From Terriglobales bacterium (GTDB lineage Bacteria > Acidobacteriota > Terriglobia > Terriglobales > Acidobacteriaceae): DNA of 59,239 nt. Positions 35,361 to 42,788 of the stretch are shown here, piece after piece. Position 1 is the first letter of the stretch, and the number at the start of each line of letters is the position of its first letter. The position numbers were made by a program, and so were the translations under genes. The notes beneath the pieces were generated by a model, which had not been told where the DNA came from, searched no databases, and saw only the letters and a program-made list of their open reading frames with translations. Location: assembly GCA_035764005.1 (NCBI GenBank), contig DASTZZ010000053.1:1-59239 (forward strand). The letters run 5' to 3'.

Positions 35361-37328
35361 CTACTTTCGCTTTGCTTGTCGTTCGAGAGCAAAGCCGAAC
35401 CACAAGGGATTTGATCCGTTGTACTGCAATTTGCGCTTTTGGCTCTCGAATCCCATTCGCGACGCTGTGATTGTGCAGTTGTCGCACGGCTGTTCTGAAG
35501 TAATCTCGTACTTGCCTTCACGTCCCGATGTGGCACTGCCTATCTCTCTTCCCGCAGCATCGGTCAGGACCAATTTAGTCCGAGGCAGTGGCCAGCCGTC
35601 GGTATCGCTGACAAATCCTCGCACGCTACCGCGCGGTGGAAGACCCTCGGGATCGATGCCGCGGGCCTGATATGCCTGTCCACGAAGAGGACGCCCGCCG
35701 AACTGGCCGGTGGTCTTCTCATGCTCGAGCGCCAGAGTGCCGTTAACGAATACGTACTCGATCCCCACGCTGGGCTGATTCGGATTGTCGAACGTCGCTT
35801 TATCAATGACTGTCTTGGGATCGAAGATCGTGATATCGGCGAAGTAGTCCTCGCGCAGCAGACCGCGATGATCCAGGCGTTCACGCTGTGCCGGCAGGGA
35901 CGTGAACTTGCGAATGGCGTCTTCGAGCCGCAGAACGTGTTCTTCTCGAACGTATTTGCCGAGAATACGCGTGAAGCTGCCATATGCCCGCGGATGCGAT
36001 TTCGATTCGCTGAGCGGACCGTCCGGCGCGACTTCGCCGTAATCAGTTCCCACGCTCACCCACGGCTGCTGCATGGCGAGACGGACATCGTTCTCGCTCA
36101 TGCTGAAATAGGCGGCGCCGATTCCGTCCTTGCTCTGGATGAGGAGATCGCAGAGAGTATCAAATGGATCTTTGTTCTGCAGCTGCGCAACGGCCGCCAG
36201 AGTCTTGCCTTCGTAGTGTTTCAATTCGGGAACAATCGTTGAAACGATCAGCACGCCTTCCGGCCCGCCCACTCCGCGCCACATGTTTTCGTAGCCGGCG
36301 CCGTTTTCGAGGTCGGCGCGAATCTGTTGCCTCGTGGTTGGATCTTTGAGACGCGCAGCCAGAGCTTCAGAGCCGCCCTCGTGATACTTGGGAGGAATCA
36401 GCGCGCCTAGCGAAGTTGCCGAAGCGATGTACGGATATTGATCGGCCGTTACATCAAGTCCATTCGCTCGCGCTTCTTCGATCTTGGCAACGACTTGCGG
36501 CATCTTTCCCCAGTTCTGCTTGCCGGAAACTTTCAGGTGAAAGATCTCAACTGGAATGTTTGCTTCGCGTCCGATGCGGAAGGCTTCGTCGAGCGCGTCC
36601 ATTTCCTTGTCGCCCTCATTCCGCATGTGGGTGGCGTAGATGCCGTTGTACTTTGAAGCGATTTTCGCCAGATCGATCAGCTCGTCCGTCTTCGCGTAGT
36701 TTGAAGGCGCGTAGATGAGAGCGGTGGAGATCCCCATGGCGCCATCGAGCATGGCATCGCCGACGTACTCTTCCATGTCGCGCAATTCGTCGGCGGTGGG
36801 CGCGCGATCGGCCAGGCCGATGACTTTCTTGCGTACCTGTCCTGCTCCGACATACGTTCCCAAATTGATTGCCGGAGTTTCCTTGATCAGCCGATTGAAA
36901 TATTGACTGAGGCTCTCCCAATCGAGGGTGAGATGGAAATGCTCCAGGAAGTCTTTGTTCTCAGTGAGGTCAGAGGCGGCAAGAGGCGCGACGGACTCAC
37001 CTTCGCCAGTGATTTCCGTCGTGATCCCCTGGGTGAGCTTGCTCACTGCGCGCTTATCGATGAGCAAGTTGGTCTCGGACTGCCCCAGCATGTCGATGAA
37101 GCCTGGCGCGACAATCAGTCCGGTGGCGTCAATCGTCTGCCTGGCTTTTACGTCTTCTCCGGCGTGTCCGATGAAGGCGATGCGGTCGCCAATGATTCCG
37201 ACATCTGCGTAGAACCATGGATTGCCGCTGCCATCGACAACTCTGCCGTGGCGAATGAGGGTGTCGTACTGCTGAGCAACGGAAAACGTCGTGAGGAGCG
37301 TGAAAAACAGCAGCGCAGTTTTTCTCAT
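35361..37328 (-). CDS. Secreted D-aminoacylase/dihydroorotase-like amidohydrolase with C-terminal regulatory-like domain
   Basis: This 655-residue protein has a signal peptide (RKTALLFFTLLTTFSVAQQ) and an N-acyl-D-amino-acid deacylase type amidohydrolase: DTLIRHGRVVDGSGNP, APGFIDMLGQSE, YATHMRNEGD, TADQYPY, and a late segment with SVGTDYGEVAPDG. Beyond about residue 575 it continues with a beta-sandwich like a carboxypeptidase-regulatory domain (GSVRGFVSDTDGWPLPRTK to GKYEITSE), unusual for this family. I start it at 37328, where the signal peptide begins; 37400 adds 24 unrelated residues. It may hydrolyse D-amino acid or cyclic peptide bonds. Confidence 0.85.
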   Translation of the reverse strand: MRKTALLFFTLLTTFSVAQQYDTLIRHGRVVDGSGNPWFYADVGIIGDRIAFIGHAGEDVKARQTIDATGLIVAPGFIDMLGQSETNLLIDKRAVSKLTQGITTEITGEGESVAPLAASDLTENKDFLEHFHLTLDWESLSQYFNRLIKETPAINLGTYVGAGQVRKKVIGLADRAPTADELRDMEEYVGDAMLDGAMGISTALIYAPSNYAKTDELIDLAKIASKYNGIYATHMRNEGDKEMDALDEAFRIGREANIPVEIFHLKVSGKQNWGKMPQVVAKIEEARANGLDVTADQYPYIASATSLGALIPPKYHEGGSEALAARLKDPTTRQQIRADLENGAGYENMWRGVGGPEGVLIVSTIVPELKHYEGKTLAAVAQLQNKDPFDTLCDLLIQSKDGIGAAYFSMSENDVRLAMQQPWVSVGTDYGEVAPDGPLSESKSHPRAYGSFTRILGKYVREEHVLRLEDAIRKFTSLPAQRERLDHRGLLREDYFADITIFDPKTVIDKATFDNPNQPSVGIEYVFVNGTLALEHEKTTGQFGGRPLRGQAYQARGIDPEGLPPRGSVRGFVSDTDGWPLPRTKLVLTDAAGREIGSATSGREGKYEITSEQPCDNCTITASRMGFESQKRKLQYNGSNPLWFGFALERQAKRK

Positions 37329-37597
37329 GAATTTCGGGACAGCGGCAAAATAGCAGAAACAAGTGAAAAACTGAATTAGCGTCGGTATAGGCTGCGGCAT
37401 TTTTCAGATCTCGCATCCGGTCATTGCCAAATTCAGGTCAGCAAACCGATGCCATCGTGAGATACGGAATATCGCCGTTGTAATTTCCTCCGAATAGCCG
37501 ATGACTCGGCAAGATCGTCATCAAGCCCGGTTGAGCGGAACAGGAAACTTTGTTTACGACGGCAACCTTCCTGTTTCGTCTTACAATCTCCTCTGCC

Positions 37598-39202
37598 ATG
37601 TTTCGAGACTCAGGATGTCGCCGCCGCATTGTTCCGGGGCTGCTGCTGGGACTCTTATCTGTTCCATTTTGGTCCCAGGCGGCGAATACGCAAACACCGT
37701 CGAACCAGGGCGGGTACGTCTTCCACTCCAATACGCGCGAAGTGCTCACCGATGTGACCGTCACGGATAAACACGGCAATCCCATCGACGGGCTCAGCCG
37801 CTCAGCGTTTCACATCTTCGACAACGGACACCAGCAACAACTCGAGTCATTTGAAGCGCACGCCGGCGCTCCGGCGTCAATTGATGCAAGCAGCACCGCG
37901 CCGGATCTGTTCAGCAATGCGTATTTGCGGCATCTGCCTCCATCGATCAATGCAATTCTGATCGATACCACGACGATCGATATTGTCGATCAGATGGTCC
38001 TGAATCAGGAAATGACGAGGTTTGTGAACGCGCTGCCCACGAATCAGTCGGTTGCGATTTACCAGCGCGCAGTCGACGGAACGATCCTTCTGCAGAACTT
38101 CACTTCTGACCACAATCTGCTGTTAACCGCGATTCATCGAGCGATACCGCACCTGCGTCAACCTGGCTCCTGGCGGGCGAGCGACCGCGGGACTCTGCTG
38201 CAGATGGCGGCGTTCTTGAGCCAGATGCCCGGCCGCAAGAACGTGCTCTGGTTCACTGGAGGCTCAAATCTTTTTTTGAATCCCGATCCAAGCAGGATGC
38301 CGTCGTACCAATCTCTACGCGAAATCTACGACGAGCTCGAGACCGAGCGGATCGCGCTGTATCCGATCGATGCGCGCGGGCTTACCGTAGAAATCTTCCC
38401 TGCGAGCGCACGACAGCCCATGCTGAGGACCGGCATGATCGAAGCCCAGCAGCACATGCTGATGGCTGACATGGCAGAAGCCACCGGCGGGCAGGCCTGG
38501 TACAACAACAATGGCCTGGCCCAGATAGCATCGCACACCCTGGGCACCGACTCCCATTTCTACACGCTCACGTATCGCCCAGATAATTTGAAGGCGAACG
38601 ACAAATGGCACAAGGTGAAGATTGCAGTGGATGGAGGTTCGTATCACCTCAGTTATCGACGCGGCTATTTCGACGACGGTACCGGCACATCCCGTCCTCC
38701 GCGTAAGACAAGAATAGTTTTGCGCGCTCACGGTGAAACGGTAGAGGGTCCTGACAGACACACGGAACCGATCATCTTTGAAGCGCGCGTGCAGCCATCG
38801 ACCACGATGCAGCCGTCTACGGCGATCCAGCCTCAAGTTCCAGTGCAATCCACAGAGGTTGCTCGCCCGCCAAAACGAAATGAGACACCGTATGCCGTGC
38901 GTTACACGGTTCCATTCGACGCGGTTACGCGGGAGGTGGTGAACGGGCAGACTCAGATCAGCATCGGGGCCGCCGTTCTCGCGTTTAACCACTTCGGAGG
39001 TTTGACAGCAAGCGTTGCCGAGAAACTCACCTTCTCCCTAAACGAGGAGAATGCAAAAGCGAGTCCCACGGCAAAGTTTAGCTTCGACCAGCAGATCAAT
39101 TTGCCAAAAGGGGAGGACTACCTCTACATCGCACTGTGGGACATCATCAACGGCCGGGTTGGCACCCTCCAGCTTCCACTGGATATAGAGAAGCCGAAGT
39201 GA
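37598..39202 (+). CDS. VWFA-related acidobacterial domain protein, long form
   Basis: This 534-residue secreted protein opens with a basic leader and signal helix (RRIVPGLLLGLLSVPFWSQAA). It has the acidobacterial strand VLTDVTVTDKHGNPIDGLSRSAFHIFDNG, a VWA-like domain (about 110-340) and a beta-rich C-terminal part after a Gln/Pro/Thr linker. The MIDAS position reads LIDTTTID rather than DxSxS, so metal binding may be lost. I start at 37598, where the leader begins. It shares the plan of the VWA protein at 10407. Confidence 0.85.
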   Translation: MFRDSGCRRRIVPGLLLGLLSVPFWSQAANTQTPSNQGGYVFHSNTREVLTDVTVTDKHGNPIDGLSRSAFHIFDNGHQQQLESFEAHAGAPASIDASSTAPDLFSNAYLRHLPPSINAILIDTTTIDIVDQMVLNQEMTRFVNALPTNQSVAIYQRAVDGTILLQNFTSDHNLLLTAIHRAIPHLRQPGSWRASDRGTLLQMAAFLSQMPGRKNVLWFTGGSNLFLNPDPSRMPSYQSLREIYDELETERIALYPIDARGLTVEIFPASARQPMLRTGMIEAQQHMLMADMAEATGGQAWYNNNGLAQIASHTLGTDSHFYTLTYRPDNLKANDKWHKVKIAVDGGSYHLSYRRGYFDDGTGTSRPPRKTRIVLRAHGETVEGPDRHTEPIIFEARVQPSTTMQPSTAIQPQVPVQSTEVARPPKRNETPYAVRYTVPFDAVTREVVNGQTQISIGAAVLAFNHFGGLTASVAEKLTFSLNEENAKASPTAKFSFDQQINLPKGEDYLYIALWDIINGRVGTLQLPLDIEKPK

Positions 39203-39358
39203 AGTGAACTGAGCGGATCCACCGACGAGCGCTGGTTCGTGTCACTCCCCCTTATGCCACAGTGACTGCCGCAGGAACTACGGTTCGTCAGAATGTAGGC
39301 CACAAGGTTGGACAGGGTTGATGGCGATGCGGTAAGTTGAACGTCTTCGCCACACTCG

Positions 39359-39766
39359 ATGCCTAGCGACTACAAGGAAATCATCTACGGCGTTGTGTTC
39401 GGTATTGCGGCGGCGGTTCTGGACACAGCTCTCGACGCTCGCGGCGAGGGACAATCGATCACGGGCGAAGTCGGCGGCCATCCGGTGATGATGATCTACC
39501 GCCTTTTGTTCGTTCTACTCGGGTTCTTCATTGGCTGGCTGCTTTGGCGCAATAATCGGCGTGAGCGCCAGCTCCGCTCTCTGGTGGAGCAGATTCGGCA
39601 TTTCTATCACACCTATGAATCACAGGCGGTGGTACTGCACACCAATCTGCAGTTGCTGCTGACGAAAAATCTAAAGCTCTCGCCTGAAGACGAAGCCCTG
39701 CTGCGCTCAACTTACGAGAAATCGTGCGATCTGCAAGCGTCGGTGAAAGAACGGCCATTCGTTTGA
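39359..39766 (+). CDS. Small two-helix membrane protein
   Basis: This 135-residue protein has two hydrophobic segments (about 6-20 and 48-68, LFVLLGFFIGWLLW), then an Arg-rich helix and an amphipathic coiled region (ERQLRSLVEQIRHFYHTY). I recognise no named family. The composition, start and downstream coiled region make it a real gene; the C-terminal part is likely cytoplasmic. Function unknown. Confidence 0.7.
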   Translation: MPSDYKEIIYGVVFGIAAAVLDTALDARGEGQSITGEVGGHPVMMIYRLLFVLLGFFIGWLLWRNNRRERQLRSLVEQIRHFYHTYESQAVVLHTNLQLLLTKNLKLSPEDEALLRSTYEKSCDLQASVKERPFV

Positions 39767-40086
39767 GGCAACTTCGCGGATAGACCGCCATCTTAGCTCA
39801 ACGAGCGTGAGTGCACTCCGATAGTGAAGGGCAGCTTCGTGCAGTCCTGCCAGGCCAAATTGAGCGGGTCTTCTTCAGGCGCGAGGAGCACGTCGATGGA
39901 ACGATGCATTCAAACGCACGACGTGAGCTGCCCAATTTTTATGCTCATGAATGCCAGCTATCTTCGAAGAAGGCTTTTCAGGGAGCGGAAACTTCTGTGC
40001 TGTCGTGATGAGAGCTTGATACCCACTCTGGGCCATCTTCGTGTGGTGCGGAGGCCCTACACAGATCCATTTCGTTTTTTGTTACG
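39767..40086. other. Intergenic region before the Cys-rich protein gene
   Basis: About 320 bases with only short unlikely frames. It must hold the promoter of the 40087 gene (an AT-rich cgttttttgttacgat stretch precedes its start). I see no hairpin or repeat worth naming. Confidence 0.5.
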
Positions 40087-40458
40087 ATGAACTCGATGGG
40101 CAAGGCGCGATCTGGGTTCGTTGTCGTTATTCTTTTTATGTGGATGACTGCGCCTGCTCTGCGGTGTCTGCTCCCGGGTGAAGTCCTCAGCCCGAAGGAA
40201 CAGGCCTGCTGCAAAGCTATGGCTGGGCAATGCAGCGAGTCCACCGCGTTCGATCATCCCTGCTGCAAGAAAACGACGCAGACAGCACAGCCGGCGTTGG
40301 CCTCTGCAGAGACCACGGCAACCGCAATTTTTCCAATCGCAATTCCAAGTCCCATCCTGGTTAATTGGCACGCCGAGAATAAGGTTGCTGCTGAATGGCT
40401 CCTCGATCCTTCTCCGCCGCCATGCCGTGAACAGCCTAGTCCCGTTCTGAGAATCTGA
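40087..40458 (+). CDS. Secreted Cys-rich protein, possible metal binder
   Basis: This 123-residue protein has a signal peptide (basic start, then FVVVILFMWMTAPA) and a cysteine-rich mature part: C27, C41-C42, C49, C59-C60, in ALRCLLP, ACCKAMAGQC and HPCCKK. The pattern resembles small acidobacterial proteins that begin envelope metal-handling clusters, but I have no confirmed family name. It precedes the outer-membrane-like protein by 94 bases and the HMA protein by 1.05 kb, all on the same strand. A copper or mercury role is inference. Confidence 0.6.
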   Translation: MNSMGKARSGFVVVILFMWMTAPALRCLLPGEVLSPKEQACCKAMAGQCSESTAFDHPCCKKTTQTAQPALASAETTATAIFPIAIPSPILVNWHAENKVAAEWLLDPSPPPCREQPSPVLRI

Positions 40459-40552
40459 TTACTCCGTCCTGGCGCGCTCCTGCGCGTTCGCGTACTCGTG
40501 TTCCATCACCTGTCTCTTCATCACGCGCCTTTTCATCATAAGGACGGATTTG

Positions 40553-41485
40553 ATGCGAAATGCTTTTCCTATTCGAATCGCTCTTGGCCTGCTTACCTTG
40601 CTGTGTGCCTCGACAGCGGTCGCACAGGGAGCTGCGCCGGAGACTGCGCCTACGCTGTTTCCCGGCGGCGGGCTCATATCCTACAGCTCGGTGTTTCTTA
40701 TGCGGAGGGCGACAGGGACTTCGGGCAGCATTCCCGCCACTGCTCGTCCGACGCTATCGCACGAAGCCACATTCAATTTCACCTGGGGCTTCCATCCTGA
40801 CTTCGATGTGACAGTCCTCGTTCCGATCGTGACGCACAGATTCAAGAACGGAGGCGCATCGGCTGGTACCGAAACGGGACTCGGCGATGCGATGCTGCTG
40901 GTGAAATACCGCTTCTATCGCCGGGACTCGCCGCGGGGAACTACACAGGCGTCGTTCACAGTTGGGCCAAAACTGCCGACCGGTAGAACGGATTTCAGCG
41001 CGGCAACCGGAACGCGTTTGCCTGCCGGTCTGCAGGCAGGTTCCGGATCGACCGATCTCTTCGTCGCGGCAGACTGGACGTACACCGGCTTGTTCAATCT
41101 TCGACGGCTCGTGGCTGACGAAGATTTCCATTCACTCGTTCGTTCGGAAGGAACACAGACGACGCGTCTGGGCAGCGGGGTCGAATCGCGTTTTTGGCTT
41201 TCATATCGGCCGTACGAAGCCAAAGACGGGTCGCGCGAGTGGTTCATCGGACCGGTGCTCACCTGGCAACACTTCCAGGATGACCGGATCGCCGGAGTCA
41301 GGCAGGCAGGCAGCGGTGGCGATGTCCTGCTGAGCGGAATCACCACTTATTTCGGCGTGCATCCGGGAATGCATCTGTGGGTTGGCGTCGATTGGGACTT
41401 GGCTCGCTCGACGGGCCCGGCATTCATGCCTGTGAGCCATCACATCAGTTTCGGAATTACGCAGCAATTTCGAGTACATCGCTAG
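40553..41485 (+). CDS. Outer-membrane beta-barrel-like protein (transporter / MetA-type)
   Basis: This 310-residue protein has a signal peptide (ALGLLTLLCASTAVAQG) and a beta-strand-rich mature part with aromatic turns and a C-terminal strand (HISFGITQQFRVHR), typical of small outer-membrane channels of the phenol-degradation MetA type. It contains alternating patterns such as FNFTWGFHPDFDVTVLVPIV. I start at the ATG at 40553; a TTG immediately before it is possible. The gene ends 19 bases before the HMA selenoprotein, so co-transcription is likely. Confidence 0.75.
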   Translation: MRNAFPIRIALGLLTLLCASTAVAQGAAPETAPTLFPGGGLISYSSVFLMRRATGTSGSIPATARPTLSHEATFNFTWGFHPDFDVTVLVPIVTHRFKNGGASAGTETGLGDAMLLVKYRFYRRDSPRGTTQASFTVGPKLPTGRTDFSAATGTRLPAGLQAGSGSTDLFVAADWTYTGLFNLRRLVADEDFHSLVRSEGTQTTRLGSGVESRFWLSYRPYEAKDGSREWFIGPVLTWQHFQDDRIAGVRQAGSGGDVLLSGITTYFGVHPGMHLWVGVDWDLARSTGPAFMPVSHHISFGITQQFRVHR

Positions 41486-41504
41486 CAGAAAGGAAAAGGT
41501 GAAC

Positions 41505-42035
41505 ATGAGTATGCATCGAATCGCGCTCGCTGTGGTTTTGCTTGGCGCGATGGTTGTGGTGCCTGTGGCGAAAGCGCAGGTGAAGCACATCGAAATGCGC
41601 GTTGAAGGCATGACGTGAAACTTTTGAGCATATGGGGTGAAGCAGCACCTCGGGCGCCAGTCTGGCGTTCAAAAAGTGGATGTGAACTTGTTGGATGGCA
41701 AAGTCGATGTCACTCCCAAGGAAGATGGACATATCGATCCCATTCAGCTCCTGAAAGCAACCTACGACAGCGGCGTTAGCACCGCCGAGCTGGATCTGAT
41801 AGCACGCGGGAAGATCGTGAAGGACTCATTAGGAAAACTGGCATTGCAGGTGGAGCCGAATCAGTCGTTCACGCTGGAGCCGAATGAGTTGGCGAAACAA
41901 TTGGAACCGCTCGTGGGCACCGCGACCGAGGTCACGGTTCGCGGACAGTTGTACAAGAAACCTGCAGGCAAAAAGAAGCCGGAGCTTCCAAAAGAGTTGA
42001 AGCTGCTGCTTCTCGAAGTGCAGAAAAAGGAATAG
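41505..42035 (+). CDS. HMA-domain protein with two in-frame TGA codons at the metal-binding CxxC (candidate double selenoprotein, UxxU)
   Basis: Read with TGA as selenocysteine, this is a 176-residue protein: signal peptide (about 1-24, ending VAKA), then a heavy-metal-associated domain whose motif is GMT-U38-N-F-U41-AYG instead of GMTCxxC. The TGA codons are 41616-41618 and 41625-41627. Before them is the HMA first strand (KHIEMRVEG); after them the HMA helix and strand (AYGVKQHLGRQSGVQKVDV, then DGKVDVTP). A beta-rich extension continues to residue 176. The start ATG at 41505 follows an aggaaaagg-type ribosome site. Two hairpins follow the TGAs. Alternatives are a nonsense pair at exactly both Cys positions, or an independent gene from GTG 41637; both seem less likely. 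UGA acts as stop elsewhere in the window. The final stop is TAG. Confidence 0.85.
41634..41651 (+). promoter_or_regulatory. SECIS-like hairpin A
   Basis: Bases 41634-41639 pair with 41646-41651 (six pairs, one G-U) around a six-base loop at 41640-41645 (aagcag). The loop begins 21 bases after the first TGA, within the 16-37 base range I recall for bacterial SECIS elements, but the preferred G in the first two loop bases is absent unless the closing pair opens. Confidence 0.5.
41652..41670 (+). promoter_or_regulatory. SECIS-like hairpin B
   Basis: Bases 41652-41659 pair with 41663-41670 (eight pairs, two G-U) around a GTC loop at 41660-41662. The loop starts with G and the cca-gtc-tgg top resembles the gca-ggtc-tgc top of the E. 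coli fdhF SECIS. It starts 32 bases after the second TGA. It directly abuts hairpin A. Confidence 0.6.
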
Positions 42036-42040
42036 AGAAA

Positions 42041-42559
42041 TTGAAATTCTGGATACTGATTGTCTGCCTGGCCGCATTCGTGGGATGCAATCATTCGGCG
42101 AGTTCGATGAAGCCGAAAGAAACTAAGATCAAGGCAGGCGAGGTTGGCTCTCGTCTGCCGGATTTTTCCGCAACCGATCTTCAAGGTCAAGAAATCTCGA
42201 CTGCCGATCTTCGAGGCAAGGTTGTGCTGATCGACATCTGGGCGACCTGGTGCGGGCCTTGCAAAAAAGAGATGCCGGGCTATGAAAAGCTCGCAGAGGA
42301 GTATGGTCCCAGGGGCTTTGCGGTGGTTGGATTCAAAGCCAACATGATGGCCGACACCGAGGATCCATTGAAGTTCGCGAAGAAGATCGGAGTTCATTAT
42401 CCATTAGTGATAGCGACCGATGATCTCCTTAACAAATTTGGCGGCCTCGAAGGTTTACCTACAACTTTTCTCTACGATCGTAGTGGGATTCTTCGCAAAA
42501 AGGTTATCGGCTTCGAATACACCAACGTCTTCGAATCGGAGCTGAAGGCGTTGCTTTGA
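42041..42559 (+). CDS. TlpA/ResA-like thioredoxin lipoprotein
   Basis: This 172-residue protein begins with a short hydrophobic leader ending in a lipobox-like AAFVGC (Cys16), followed by a TlpA-type thioredoxin fold with the active site WATWCGPC (C71, C74) and the cis-Pro segment GLPTTFLYD. It probably sits on the periplasmic side and reduces disulfides, or selenenylsulfides, in other envelope proteins. The start is TTG at 42041, only 5 bases after the HMA selenoprotein stop. Operon-mate position makes it a candidate reductant for the UxxU pair. Confidence 0.85.
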   Translation: MKFWILIVCLAAFVGCNHSASSMKPKETKIKAGEVGSRLPDFSATDLQGQEISTADLRGKVVLIDIWATWCGPCKKEMPGYEKLAEEYGPRGFAVVGFKANMMADTEDPLKFAKKIGVHYPLVIATDDLLNKFGGLEGLPTTFLYDRSGILRKKVIGFEYTNVFESELKALL

Positions 42560-42750
42560 GTCACAAACGAGAACTCCCGGTTTGGCGGAGGCTCTCGGCA
42601 TCGAAACCGCAGTGCTCACGCTGGGGAGCCACGGCCCTCTCGTTAAGAGTGCATCAGTATTTCACAGGCGATTCTGTTGATGTTAGGACTCGAAACCCGC
42701 GGTCCCTCGAGGACACGGATTCAGAAGAAAATATCGAGCTTAAGAAGAAT

Positions 42751-42766
42751 AATGAAACGATTCATA
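42751..42766. promoter_or_regulatory. LacI-type operator upstream of the sulfatase gene
   Basis: The site aatgaaacgattcata (arms atgaa / ttcat) lies 22 bases before the sulfatase start. It matches the sites at 46422 and 53139. Confidence 0.7.
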
Positions 42767-42788
42767 TTTTCGCGTACAATGCCGCCCC

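Noticed and set aside
41637-42035. Independent gene starting at GTG 41637
   Set aside because: It would begin in the middle of the HMA helix and lack both signal peptide and metal motif; the longer frame through two TGA codons explains the sequence better.
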